Part shown: positions 43,618 through 52,362 of the stretch, piece after piece
How the letters are laid out: every line of letters begins with the position of its first letter
Numbering within the stretch: position 1 is the first letter of the stretch
Assembly (NCBI RefSeq): GCF_041060425.1
Contig: NZ_JAULBC010000001.1
Location: forward strand, 1,054,001-1,118,000
DNA: 64,000 nt
From: Danxiaibacter flavus
GTDB taxonomy: Bacteria; Bacteroidota; Bacteroidia; Chitinophagales; Chitinophagaceae
Direction of reading: 5' to 3'
Notes under the pieces: model-generated
Database searches by the model: none
What the model saw: the letters and a program-made list of their open reading frames with translations, nothing else
Told to the model about the DNA's origin: nothing
Made by a program: the position numbers and the translations under genes

Positions 43618-43708
43618 TCAGATATCCGGGCATCCAACATCAGACATCCCAAGATCAGAGATCAACAAATCAGACATCAGCGATCAATAAGTCAGAGATC
43701 ATCATCTC
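43618..43708 (-). repeat. Heptamer array, GATCnCTGAT family, beginning at the rhodanese stop
   Basis: About ten units of 7-8 nt on the minus strand (GATGATC, TCTGACT, GATCGCT, GATGTCT, GATCTCT and so on). The TGA stop of the rhodanese gene is part of it. A short TTGAAAA-type remnant follows the oxyR stop at 43500-43526. Confidence 0.8.
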
Positions 43709-44015
43709 AGGCCTCTTTCTCAAATTCTTTTCTCCACGCGTCCATACCACCCTTTAGGTTAAAGAGATTAGTGAATCCAAATTTTTGGTGCAGACGTTGA
43801 ATGGCTATGCCGCTTCTGATGCCCTTGCGGCAATAAAAAATGACGGGTTTATCTTTGGGTATTTCTTCCGCGCGGGTCATAATGTCTTCCATTGGAATTA
43901 ACAGACCGCCGATGTTAAATTCTTCGTGCTCATGAGGTTCACGAACATCAATTAAATGGATATTTTCTCCGGCCTCCATTTTCTCCTTCAACGCTGTAAC
44001 AGATATCTGATGCAT
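43707..44015 (-). CDS. Single-domain rhodanese (sulfurtransferase)
   Basis: A 102-residue single rhodanese domain. The active-site Cys62 is in FYCRKGIRSG, and the front motif LIDVREPHE is conserved. Such proteins carry sulfane sulfur, often as GlpE- or PspE-like enzymes. The ATG at 44015 is chosen (MHQISV); a GTG at 44033 lies inside a terminator-like hairpin and would add six residues. The unusual leader is described as a separate feature. Confidence 0.9.
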   Translation of the reverse strand: MHQISVTALKEKMEAGENIHLIDVREPHEHEEFNIGGLLIPMEDIMTRAEEIPKDKPVIFYCRKGIRSGIAIQRLHQKFGFTNLFNLKGGMDAWRKEFEKEA

Positions 44016-44017
44016 AC

Positions 44018-44050
44018 AAAAAACAGGGCCCACTGAAATCTCAATGGGCC
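44018..44050 (-). terminator. Terminator-like hairpin fused to the rhodanese start
   Basis: On the minus strand GGCCCA, an ATTGAGATTTCA-type loop, TGGGCC and then TGTTTTTT run directly into GT-ATG. It has the form of an intrinsic terminator for transcripts coming from kup, but leaves no room for a ribosome site before the rhodanese ATG, so attenuation is possible. Confidence 0.7.
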
Positions 44051-44107
44051 GAATTAAGTTCTATAATTATTGAAAAGCTACGAAAGAATTAGCGAGCCTA
44101 AGATTAG

Positions 44108-44135
44108 GTACTTCGTACTTCGTAAATCGTACTTT
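44108..44135 (-). repeat. Heptamer array, AAGTACG family
   Basis: GTACTTC, GTACTTC, GTAAATC, GTACTTT on the plus strand; AAGTACG in the sense of kup and the rhodanese gene. Confidence 0.8.
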
Positions 44136-44161
44136 GCGAAAGTTCGAGGTAAGACAGCACC

Positions 44162-44183
44162 GGTTCACCATTCACTATTCACG
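44162..44183 (-). repeat. Heptamer array, GTGAATA family, after kup
   Basis: In the minus sense GTGAATA, GTGAATG, GTGAACC, beginning two bases after the kup stop. Confidence 0.8.
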
Positions 44184-44184
44184 C

Positions 44185-46212
44185 TTAAATGTGTTCATGT
44201 TCCGAGAAAATCCGCTTCAAAGGAATAGTCGCAACAGGCGAAACGATCAATGGGAATTTTTCAACGGTAACAAAGCTGGGGTCAAGTCCAAAGCCTCTCT
44301 CTTCGCTCAGGCTTATTTCCTTCAGCCAGAAGTAAAGCTTCATGATCATCTTTTCGAAGATGGGCAGCTCGTTGTCACTGGACAGATACTTTTCCATCAC
44401 AATAAACTGGAAGTCGCCAACAACATTGTTTTTCTCCAGGCTCTCGTACCGGCTCGTGATGTTTACTTCCTTGTTATTTACCAGTTCTTCCACAACTTTT
44501 CTGAACATCAGGTTGATCTTTTGCTCAACACGGAAGCCAACCCTGAACTCGATACGGATGATATCGTTCGGAATAATGTGATCAACAATATACTCGCAAG
44601 TGTAAGGATCGTCCAGCACATCTACGTGCACAAACCAATAGATATCCGCCCGTTTGGGCTTTTTATTCAAAATGGAGTAGATGATCTTATGCTCAATTTC
44701 CTTAGGGTTATTGGCACTGGTCATATACACCAGGTGCGTAGCATATTTTGGAACAGTTTTGTCGTTGCTTAGTTCCTGGATCATTGGCAGATAATGTTCC
44801 AACCGCACAAATTCCACATAGCGATTCTTGATCTTCCTGCTGCGGAACCAGGTATACATAACACAAAAAAGCCCACCACCCATAATAAGTGATACGAAAC
44901 CGCCGTGCGGGAATTTATCCAAATTAGCGAAAAGGAAACTGCCCTCAATAGCGAAATAGACAAAGAGATACAGATATATTAATGCCGGATGCGTTCGTTT
45001 CGAGACGAGATAATTGGCAAACAAAACAGAGGTTGCGATCATACACATGGTAATGGCCAGACCGTAAGCCGCCTCCATGTTGCTTGATTCTCTGAAATAC
45101 AAAACAATGCCAATACAGCCAAAGAACAATAACAGGTTAATGCCGGGAATATATAATTGCCCCCGCTCTTCTGTAGGATAATTGATTTTCATCTTTGGCC
45201 ACAGGTTGAGTCGCATAGCTTCACTGATCAATGTAAAGCTTCCGCTGATCAACGCCTGGCTCGCAATAATGGCTGCCGCGGTCGCAATTACTACACCCGC
45301 AATGGTAAACCATGGGGGCATAATGCCATAAAATGGATTGATTAGCGAAACCGCATTTGGAAATTCTTTGATGAAAACCGGATCATGCAACATTTTGTCT
45401 GTTGCGAATACGGTACCGTGATGATGGGATAAAAGCCATGCCCCTTGTCCGAGGTAGTTAAGTATCAAACAGGTCTTTACAAATATCCAGGAGTACCTGA
45501 TGTTCCATTTACCACAGTGGCCAAGGTCAGAGTAAAGCGCTTCGGCCCCTGTAGTACAGAGGAAAACGGCACCCAACAGCCAAAATCCTTTAGGATAAGT
45601 GATTAGTAATTTAATACCATAATAAGGATTCAGCGCCTTGAAAATCTGCATATCATCGCTTAGGTGCGAAATACCGAGTATCGCCAATATGGTAAACCAC
45701 AAAAACATGATAGGCCCAAATAGCTTTCCGATTGAAGCAGTTCCAAATTGCTGAACAAAAAACAATATTGAAATAATAAGCACTACAATATATACAATGG
45801 TATTGGGGCCCATAAGATGTTCAAGCGCTGGCATTCTGCCAAGCTCCTCAATTGCAGAAGTAACAGTAATAGGAGGGGTGATCATTCCATCCGCCAAAAG
45901 CGCGGCTCCTCCAAGCATTGCCGGTATAACCAGCCATTTTTTTCGCCGCCTTACCAACGCATACAATGAAAAAATGCCACCTTCACCCCGGTTATCGGCT
46001 TCAAGGGTCAGTAGCACATATTTGATGGTAGTTTGTAAAGTTAGCGTCCAGATAATGCATGAAACGCCGCCAAGAATAAGGTTTTCTCCAATTGGTTTGC
46101 CTCCTATTATGGCGCTCATTACGTATAAAGGAGAGGTTCCAATATCTCCGTAAATAATTCCTAAAGCAACGATTAAGCCCGCCATCGTTACTTTATTGTG
46201 ATTCTTGCCCAC
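44185..46212 (-). CDS. kup: KUP/HAK/KT family potassium transporter
   Basis: A 675-residue K+ uptake protein with about 12 membrane helices (first 455 residues) and a long cytoplasmic C-terminal domain (about 470-675). The N-terminal GIIYGDIGTSPLYV motif is the family signature, and DNRGEGGIFSLYAL follows. It imports K+ with protons across the inner membrane. The GTG start at 46212 gives a family-like N-terminus (MGKNHNKVTMAG); an ATG nine codons in is the alternative. A TAnnTTTG box lies 37 bp upstream. Confidence 0.95.
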   Translation of the reverse strand: MGKNHNKVTMAGLIVALGIIYGDIGTSPLYVMSAIIGGKPIGENLILGGVSCIIWTLTLQTTIKYVLLTLEADNRGEGGIFSLYALVRRRKKWLVIPAMLGGAALLADGMITPPITVTSAIEELGRMPALEHLMGPNTIVYIVVLIISILFFVQQFGTASIGKLFGPIMFLWFTILAILGISHLSDDMQIFKALNPYYGIKLLITYPKGFWLLGAVFLCTTGAEALYSDLGHCGKWNIRYSWIFVKTCLILNYLGQGAWLLSHHHGTVFATDKMLHDPVFIKEFPNAVSLINPFYGIMPPWFTIAGVVIATAAAIIASQALISGSFTLISEAMRLNLWPKMKINYPTEERGQLYIPGINLLLFFGCIGIVLYFRESSNMEAAYGLAITMCMIATSVLFANYLVSKRTHPALIYLYLFVYFAIEGSFLFANLDKFPHGGFVSLIMGGGLFCVMYTWFRSRKIKNRYVEFVRLEHYLPMIQELSNDKTVPKYATHLVYMTSANNPKEIEHKIIYSILNKKPKRADIYWFVHVDVLDDPYTCEYIVDHIIPNDIIRIEFRVGFRVEQKINLMFRKVVEELVNNKEVNITSRYESLEKNNVVGDFQFIVMEKYLSSDNELPIFEKMIMKLYFWLKEISLSEERGFGLDPSFVTVEKFPLIVSPVATIPLKRIFSEHEHI

Positions 46213-46248
46213 TTAGTAATAATTTGTCTTAAAATCTAAAAATCTTAA

Positions 46249-46256
46249 CAAATGTA
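46249..46256 (-). promoter_or_regulatory. -7 box of kup
   Basis: TACATTTG on the minus strand, 37 bp upstream of the GTG. Confidence 0.45.
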
Positions 46257-46485
46257 TAGTGAAAAAGTTATGTGACTGTAAAAATGATTTTCAGCAAAAA
46301 ACGTTACTGAATGTTATTTGAATTATTTAACCAAATAATGGACCGTTTTATGCTCGTTTAACGTTTTTTTGTAAAGCAAAAAGGTTAAACAGGTTTTGTT
46401 TCGTTATGAAAATTCTTTGATTTAACTTAACCTCTCCTTTACTGAAGTTTGTTGTTAATTATAAAAATTTTGCAAGCTTTAAGCT

Positions 46486-46493
46486 TACATTTG
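46486..46493 (+). promoter_or_regulatory. -7 box of the secreted protein gene
   Basis: TACATTTG, 27 bp upstream of the ATG at 46520. Confidence 0.45.
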
Positions 46494-46519
46494 TTAGGAA
46501 AATATTAAGCGGCCAGATT

Positions 46520-48040
46520 ATGATTAGAAGGACATTATTTTTTGCTACTTTATTGCTTTGCCTGTTCTCATTTGCAAATGCCCAGAAGATAACTTATTCC
46601 GACCCGGATAAAGACGATCCCAGACAAGTAAACTTTGATATAATTGGTAGATTGAATGATCATTTTCTTGTGTATAAGAATACCAGGAACGCTTTCAACA
46701 TTACTGTTTATGATAGCGAAATGAAGCAGGTTGGTAAACAAGATCTTGCATTTCTTCCCCAGCGTACACTAGGGGTAGATTTTTTGGCTTACAAGGATTT
46801 TGTGTATGTGTTTTTTCAGTTTCAAAGAAAAAACAGCGTTTATGCAGCTTACGTTAAATTAAATGCTGAGGCGAAATTGATGATGGACCCGGTTATTCTG
46901 GATACGACTGAGGTAAATTACAGCAGTAGTTCCAAGATCTATACATTCATAAACAGTGATGACAAGAAGAAGATTGCAGTATTCAAGATCAACAGTAAAA
47001 ATGATCGCAGCTATGTGGTAACAACAGTGTTGTTTGATCACGATATGACCAGGGTGAATAAACGTCAGGTAAAGGTCGCGATGGATAACAAAAATGATTT
47101 CCTGAATGAGTTTACAGTTGATAATGATGGTGACCTGGTCTTTTTACGTTCTTCCGGTTCCTCTCAGAAGAACAATATAACAAAACTTACATTGTTCTAT
47201 GCAGGAGTGACGGAAGATTCTGTAACTGCATACGACCTTACATTGTCCAAAATTTACCTGGATGATATTCGTGTAAAGGCCGATAATATCAATAAGAATT
47301 TTCTCATCACTTCTTTTTTCAGCTCAGGGAAAAAAGGCAATGTAGACGGTTTGTACGCAACATTGTGGAGCAAAACAAGCAAAACAGAAAGGGCTACAAC
47401 CAATACGACTTTTAACGAAGACCTGCGTAATGAAGCAAAAACTGAAGGCAGCCTTAAAGCCGCTTTCAATAATTATTACCTGCAGAACATAGTAATGAAA
47501 AAGAACGGTGGATTTTTTGTGGCTTCTGAATCCGTGTACACTTCTTCCCGGGGTGGTATGTACAACCGTTGGGATTACATGTACGGATCACCCTTTATGT
47601 CGCCGATAGATTACTATTATTACAGCCCATACTACAGCGGTTATTACCCCTGGGGAAGATGGGGTGGCTTCAATAATATAACAAGGTATTATGCGGACAA
47701 TATCGCTATCCTTTCTTTTGACTCTACTGCAAACCTTGATTGGGGAAATGTGATCACCAAATCACAGTTTGATGATAATACCGATAACTTTATCGGCTAT
47801 ACAACTTTCAATACTGGCAGTGAGGTTCATTTTATTTACAACCTGTCAGAAAAAAGAACCCTTTTGTTAAATGATCAAAGCATTGATATAAAGGGACAGA
47901 TCACCAGAAATCCAACCTTCCGCAACCTGGATAAGGGTTACGAGTTTATGCCAAGGTATGCGAAGCAGGTTGGTTCGCATACTATGATAGTTCCCTGCCA
48001 GTACCGGAACTACATCTGTTTTGCAAAGATTGAATTCTAA
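46520..48040 (+). CDS. Secreted protein of unknown function, Tyr-rich insert
   Basis: A 506-residue exported protein (signal peptide ending NAQ). It is beta-rich, probably a propeller-like fold with short repeated blades, and contains a striking aromatic stretch near residues 355-388 (YYYYSPYYSGYYPWGRWGG). I do not recognise the family. No enzymatic motif is visible. A periplasmic or outer-membrane-attached location is inferred. It is followed after 161 bp by a multi-pass membrane protein gene. Confidence 0.7.
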   Translation: MIRRTLFFATLLLCLFSFANAQKITYSDPDKDDPRQVNFDIIGRLNDHFLVYKNTRNAFNITVYDSEMKQVGKQDLAFLPQRTLGVDFLAYKDFVYVFFQFQRKNSVYAAYVKLNAEAKLMMDPVILDTTEVNYSSSSKIYTFINSDDKKKIAVFKINSKNDRSYVVTTVLFDHDMTRVNKRQVKVAMDNKNDFLNEFTVDNDGDLVFLRSSGSSQKNNITKLTLFYAGVTEDSVTAYDLTLSKIYLDDIRVKADNINKNFLITSFFSSGKKGNVDGLYATLWSKTSKTERATTNTTFNEDLRNEAKTEGSLKAAFNNYYLQNIVMKKNGGFFVASESVYTSSRGGMYNRWDYMYGSPFMSPIDYYYYSPYYSGYYPWGRWGGFNNITRYYADNIAILSFDSTANLDWGNVITKSQFDDNTDNFIGYTTFNTGSEVHFIYNLSEKRTLLLNDQSIDIKGQITRNPTFRNLDKGYEFMPRYAKQVGSHTMIVPCQYRNYICFAKIEF

Positions 48041-48201
48041 ATAGTTGAACAAATATTAACATCATAACGTTAGTACATTATGCATTCGCCGGATAAAACG
48101 AAGAATCGTTCCGGTGATTAAGTGAGAACCGGACTGTGAAGATTTTAACATTAGCAAGCTGAGAGCACTCTTTCAATAAGGCTGCTTATAAACAGATAGA
48201 T

Positions 48202-49182
48202 TTGATATCAATTTTCAGGGACCGTTCATCGGCAAATGTTTTCTGGTTAATATTTTTCAGCGTGTTGCTGCACGCACACTTTCTTGTGCGCCCCGTAGAA
48301 GTTCCGGCCTTTGTAGAACAGGGCTTTTTAGGGTATTTTGTTCAAAAATATATCTCTCCACTACCTTCTGTGGCGATTACCCTTCTTTATCAGGTCATCG
48401 TGTTGCTTCAGGCACTGCGTTTAAATTATATTTTGAATGATGTAAGAATGTTTCAACGGCAGTCGTTCACGCCTGCATTGTCTTATGTGCTGCTAACGGC
48501 TTTGCTACCCGAATGGAACACACTTTCGCCTGCACTTATCGCCAACAGTTTTATTATTTGGCTGATCTACAGATTGCCAAAATTGTACAATACGCAAAGT
48601 CCCAAAACGCTTATCTACAATATGGGTATCATTGCAGGTATTGCTGTAATGGCCTATTACCCGTCATTACCGCTTATTTTGGTGGTCTATTTCAGCATTG
48701 CAATTCTGCGGCCTTTAAAACCCAACGAATGGTTTATATTGTTGATGGGAATACTTACGCCCTTTTATTTTTGGGCGGCATGGTTGTTTATTAATGACCG
48801 TTTGCCAGACATTAAAGCGTTTATTCCCCGTTGGCAACCTCATATAATTGTAGTGAAAAATTATGTGCACGCAATTATCACATACAGTCTACTGGGCATT
48901 TGTATTTTAGGCGGCTTAATAACATGGCAGAACAATAACGGCAGAATGCTTATACAAGTAAGAAAAGTCTGGGCCGTTCTGCTCATCATGCTGGTATTGT
49001 TTATTCCCATGGTTTTCCTGGTACCCAACGTTTCAACAGAAGCATTGTTGTTAAGCATTGTGCCTGCCGCGGCTATTCTGGCCAATCTTTTTCTTTACCC
49101 AAGAAGTTTGGTTTTACCCACGATAATATTTGTATTGTGCATAGCCCTCGTTATTTATAACAACTGGGATTTAGGCTTTTAG
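48202..49182 (+). CDS. DUF6427-type multi-pass membrane protein
   Basis: A 326-residue protein with about nine or ten membrane helices and almost no loops. The N-terminus (MISIFRDRSSANVF) and the conserved YxPSLPLILVVYFSIAILRPLKPNEW region fit the Bacteroidota family DUF6427, whose role is not known; members often stand near cell-division or polysaccharide genes. The TTG at 48202 is the only sensible start. No lipid- or sugar-binding motif can be named. Confidence 0.75.
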   Translation: MISIFRDRSSANVFWLIFFSVLLHAHFLVRPVEVPAFVEQGFLGYFVQKYISPLPSVAITLLYQVIVLLQALRLNYILNDVRMFQRQSFTPALSYVLLTALLPEWNTLSPALIANSFIIWLIYRLPKLYNTQSPKTLIYNMGIIAGIAVMAYYPSLPLILVVYFSIAILRPLKPNEWFILLMGILTPFYFWAAWLFINDRLPDIKAFIPRWQPHIIVVKNYVHAIITYSLLGICILGGLITWQNNNGRMLIQVRKVWAVLLIMLVLFIPMVFLVPNVSTEALLLSIVPAAAILANLFLYPRSLVLPTIIFVLCIALVIYNNWDLGF

Positions 49183-49346
49183 AATTTTCAGTAATGAGTT
49201 TCGGATGGCTTATGTCGGATCTTGTGATCTCTGATTTCGGTGGTAATGATGGTTCTTGCATTTATTGAAAATGCAAGTGATCGAGTGTGTTTGTTTCATC
49301 TTAGAATAAGAAGAGTCAAATATCGTTTTAAGGTTGAACAGGAAGA

Positions 49347-49398
49347 AATCAGACATCAGAGATCCTCAGATCAGCGATCCTCAAATCAGAGATCATTC
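49347..49398 (-). repeat. Heptamer array, GATCnCTGAT family, after lacI
   Basis: Units ATCAGAC, ATCAGAG, ATCCTCAG, ATCAGCG, ATCCTCAA, ATCAGAG on the plus strand, starting 24 bp after the lacI-type stop in the minus sense. Polarity equals that at 10376 and 43618. Confidence 0.8.
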
Positions 49399-49421
49399 AA
49401 CTGCCCGCCACTTATAGCTTC

Positions 49422-50450
49422 TTATTTTTTCTTCAGCGAAGATTTACGCACGATCAGCTCTGCATCAACAAAAACCATTTCCGGCTCATGATGTTCATGT
49501 GGTGCACGCAATTGTTCAACCAGCTTCAAAGCGGCAGCTTCTCCTATTTTGATGCCCGGGTAATTGATCGTAGTTAGGCGCGGCTCTACGATCTTGCTGA
49601 TAACGTCATTGTTAAAACCAACAACGGCAATATCTTCAGGGATGCGTATTCCTTTTTCCTTAAGCGTTTGCATTACCACTGCGGCGCAGAAATCGTTCGT
49701 GATAAAGATGCCGTCTGGCATCGGATTCATTGACGCAATTGTATCGGCAGCTTCAATACTTGCATGTTCACTCAAATCGTTAATGATCACCAGCTCTTCT
49801 TTATAGCAAAGCGCGTTATCGTTAAGCGCCTGTTTATACCCCTGAAGCCTTTCGTTATATACATTTCGTTTTAAGCTGGCCGTAATATGTGCAATGCGTT
49901 TGCAGCCTTCATCTATCAAATGTTTTGTAGCGGCGTAGCCTGCTGCGTAGTTATCTATCACAACTTTGGTTGCAGGAGTGTCTTTATCCACGCGGTCAAA
50001 AAATACAACGGGAATTCCTTTTTTCAGAAAAGGGTCATAGTGCTGAAGACTTTCAGTATCGTACGCCAACGATGCAAGCAGCCCGTCAACTCTCTTATGA
50101 AAAAGATTGTTTGCATTGGCAGCTTCTTTTTTGCTTGTTTCGGAAGAGTGACCAATGATAAGATCGTAACCACTTTCTGTAGTAACTTTTTCAATGCCTG
50201 CGAGAACCGAGGTAATAAAGTTACTGTTCAGTTCATGCACAATAACGCCAATGGTATGTGTCTTTTGCTGGCGCAGGTTACTGGCAAAGTTGTTGGAGCG
50301 GTATCCCAGTTCTTTGGCAAGTTCCTGGATCTTATTTTTGGTCTCCATTTTTATGGCAGGATGGTTTTTCAGTCCCCTGCTCACGGTAGCAGGCGAAATT
50401 TTCATAATCCGGGCCAAATCGTAAATGGTAACTTCTTTTTCTCTTTTCAT
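49422..50450 (-). CDS. LacI family repressor (probable xylose regulator)
   Basis: A 342-residue LacI/GalR regulator with an N-terminal HTH (residues 5-25, VTIYDLARIMKISPATVSRG, and hinge) and a periplasmic-binding-protein-like sugar domain (about 60-335). It is divergent from xylB, and the only good LacI-type operator in the window lies between them, so it should repress xylBA and respond to xylose or xylulose. The transporter gene at 61.9 kb may also be a target. Some LacI members act as activators; repression is the default assumption. Confidence 0.92.
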   Translation of the reverse strand: MKREKEVTIYDLARIMKISPATVSRGLKNHPAIKMETKNKIQELAKELGYRSNNFASNLRQQKTHTIGVIVHELNSNFITSVLAGIEKVTTESGYDLIIGHSSETSKKEAANANNLFHKRVDGLLASLAYDTESLQHYDPFLKKGIPVVFFDRVDKDTPATKVVIDNYAAGYAATKHLIDEGCKRIAHITASLKRNVYNERLQGYKQALNDNALCYKEELVIINDLSEHASIEAADTIASMNPMPDGIFITNDFCAAVVMQTLKEKGIRIPEDIAVVGFNNDVISKIVEPRLTTINYPGIKIGEAAALKLVEQLRAPHEHHEPEMVFVDAELIVRKSSLKKK

Positions 50451-50505
50451 AAGTGTTCAGTCCACAAGCTAAAATTGTTTATTTAATTTCAAAACAAAAA
50501 ATCAA

Positions 50506-50519
50506 TGCAATCGGTTGCA
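50506..50519. promoter_or_regulatory. LacI-type operator between the repressor and xylB
   Basis: TGCAATCGGTTGCA is a palindrome with a central CG and one mismatch, the typical form of LacI/GalR operators. Its right half overlaps the -33 TTG of the xylB promoter, so binding would block the polymerase. Confidence 0.7.
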
Positions 50520-50544
50520 AATTTGAAATTTCCTATTATATTTA
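50515..50544 (+). promoter_or_regulatory. xylB promoter
   Basis: TTG (50515-50517), 19 nt, and TATATTTA (50537-50544), one mismatch from TAnnTTTG. The start codon lies about 120 bp downstream, leaving a long leader. Confidence 0.5.
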
Positions 50545-50666
50545 CGTCCGCTATCAGTTTTTAGAGGCAAATTAATAGTATTGCATCGCCATATGGACAA
50601 CTTTCTGCTGCATAGCCCGCCAGAATCTTCCATGAGTAACATTGATAGTTAAAATTGAACCATAAT

Positions 50667-52166
50667 ATGCTATTGCTGGGAATAGATGTAGGAACATCAT
50701 CAATAAAAGTGTCTGTGGTAGATGCAAATTCACAACGTTGTGTTGCATCCGCCTTTTTTCCGGAAACAGAAGCGGAAATTATATCGCATGAAAGTGGTTG
50801 GGCTGAACAGTCTCCCGATTCGTGGTGGAATTTCGCCCGTCAGGCGATAAAAAAGGCGCATGCTTCTAAATTGTACAATCCGAAAGATATAGCTGCAATT
50901 GGTATTGCTTACCAAATGCACGGATTGGTACTGGTAGATAAGGATCAGCAGGTGTTACGGGATTCGATCATATGGTGCGACAGTCGTGCAGTTCCTTACG
51001 GTGACAAAGCGTTTGCAACTATTGGAGAAGAAAAATGCCTGAGTCATTTGCTAAACTCCCCGGGGAATTTTACCGCAGCCAAACTTGCCTGGGTAAAAGA
51101 AAACGAGCCGGAGGTTTATGAAAAGATTTATAAATTAATGTTGCCGGGTGATTTTATCGCCATGAAATTAACCGGTAGTATCTCTACAAGTGTATCCTCT
51201 CTGTCAGAAGGTATTTTTTGGGATTTTAAGGAAGATGCTTTGTCAGAAGACGTGTTGACTTTCTTCGATTTCGATCGCAGTGTAATCCCATCTATACAAA
51301 ATGTATTTAGTGAGCATGGTCGGGTATCCCAAAGTGTGGCGGATGAATTGCAATTGACAGCGGGTATTCCTGTAAGTTATAAAGCCGGTGACCAGCCCAA
51401 TAACGCATTATCTCTAAATGTTCTGGAACCAGGTGAAGTTGCTTCAACTGCAGGTACATCCGGAGTTATTTATGGAGTTAGCGACCAGCTTGCGTACGAC
51501 CCGCTATCAAGGGTAAACAGCTTTGCACACGTTAACTACACAAGCGATAATAAGCGGATAGGTGTGCTGCTTTGCATTAACGGCACAGGTATATTGAACA
51601 GGTGGTTGAAAGAAACTGTGGGAAGGAATGAAAGTTACGCGGCCCTTAATGAAGCTGCTGCCGACATTAAACCGGGCAGCAACGGATTATCCATTTTACC
51701 TTTTGGAAATGGTGCCGAACGCATTTTAAATAACAAGATCGTGGGCGCACAAATTCATAATATAGATCTTAACAAACATACTCCGGCCCACATTTACCGG
51801 GCAGGGCAGGAGGGAATTGCTTATTCCTTCAGGTATGGTCTGGATATTATGCGCGAGAACGGAATGACGCCATCGGTGATACGCGCCGGTAAGGCAAATA
51901 TGTTTTTGAGCGATGTGTTTGCCAGGGCATTTGTGAATGTTACGAATGTACCGGTTGAATTATATGATAACGATGGTAGCGTTGGTGCTGCGCTGGGTGC
52001 AGGCATAGGATGTGGCTTCTTCAGTACGCAAAAAGAAGCATTCACAAACATGAAGCGTTTGACGACCATAGAGCCTTCGGCCAATAACGACGGGTACGAA
52101 GCATATTATCAACAATGGAAAACAATTTTAAAAAATGTTATTGGCGGTGTAAGGCTTGAGGTGTAA
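50667..52166 (+). CDS. xylB: Xylulokinase
   Basis: XylB phosphorylates D-xylulose to xylulose 5-phosphate, the second step of xylose use. The 499-residue protein is a FGGY kinase: N-terminal GIDVGTSSIKV phosphate motif, WCDSRA substrate loop, PGDFIAMKLTG, and the C-terminal IRAGKANMFLS and NDGSVGAALGAG segments. The ATG at 50667 is used; a TTG four codons upstream is possible. The last codons (VRLEV) and the TAA are part of a GTAAGGT array. xylA follows after 196 bp. Confidence 0.95.
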   Translation: MLLLGIDVGTSSIKVSVVDANSQRCVASAFFPETEAEIISHESGWAEQSPDSWWNFARQAIKKAHASKLYNPKDIAAIGIAYQMHGLVLVDKDQQVLRDSIIWCDSRAVPYGDKAFATIGEEKCLSHLLNSPGNFTAAKLAWVKENEPEVYEKIYKLMLPGDFIAMKLTGSISTSVSSLSEGIFWDFKEDALSEDVLTFFDFDRSVIPSIQNVFSEHGRVSQSVADELQLTAGIPVSYKAGDQPNNALSLNVLEPGEVASTAGTSGVIYGVSDQLAYDPLSRVNSFAHVNYTSDNKRIGVLLCINGTGILNRWLKETVGRNESYAALNEAAADIKPGSNGLSILPFGNGAERILNNKIVGAQIHNIDLNKHTPAHIYRAGQEGIAYSFRYGLDIMRENGMTPSVIRAGKANMFLSDVFARAFVNVTNVPVELYDNDGSVGAALGAGIGCGFFSTQKEAFTNMKRLTTIEPSANNDGYEAYYQQWKTILKNVIGGVRLEV

Positions 52167-52232
52167 GGTATAAGGTGTAAGGTATAAGGTATAAGGTATA
52201 AGGTGTAAGGTATAAGGTGAAAGGTATGAGGT
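52148..52232 (+). repeat. Heptamer array, GTATAAG family, containing the xylB stop
   Basis: About eleven units (GTGTAAG, GCTTGAG, GTGTAAG, GTATAAG and so on, the centre nearly perfect). The array starts about five codons before the end of xylB and supplies its TAA. Confidence 0.92.
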
Positions 52233-52362
52233 TTTCTGGTGATGAACATAACTGGTTATGCGGGAGAAAAGGCGCTAACATAATCCGTCAATCCCCAAAT
52301 CTGATAAATCCAGATACAAACAAAATTCCAAATCAATTTCATAAATAATAAATCAAACAACT

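Larger units (their letters stand above)
46213..46519. other. Divergent promoter region between kup and the next gene
   Basis: No gene. It carries a -7 box for each side (46249-46256 minus, 46486-46493 plus) and a very AT-rich middle. I do not see a riboswitch fold I can name, although K+ transporter genes are sometimes under c-di-AMP control. Confidence 0.6.

Noticed and set aside
44134..44772. 212-codon frame on the plus strand
   Set aside because: It lies antisense to kup, whose protein is well conserved, and has no recognisable features.
46213..46519. c-di-AMP riboswitch in front of kup
   Set aside because: The spacer is AT-rich and I could not identify the conserved elements of the ydaO type; not supported.
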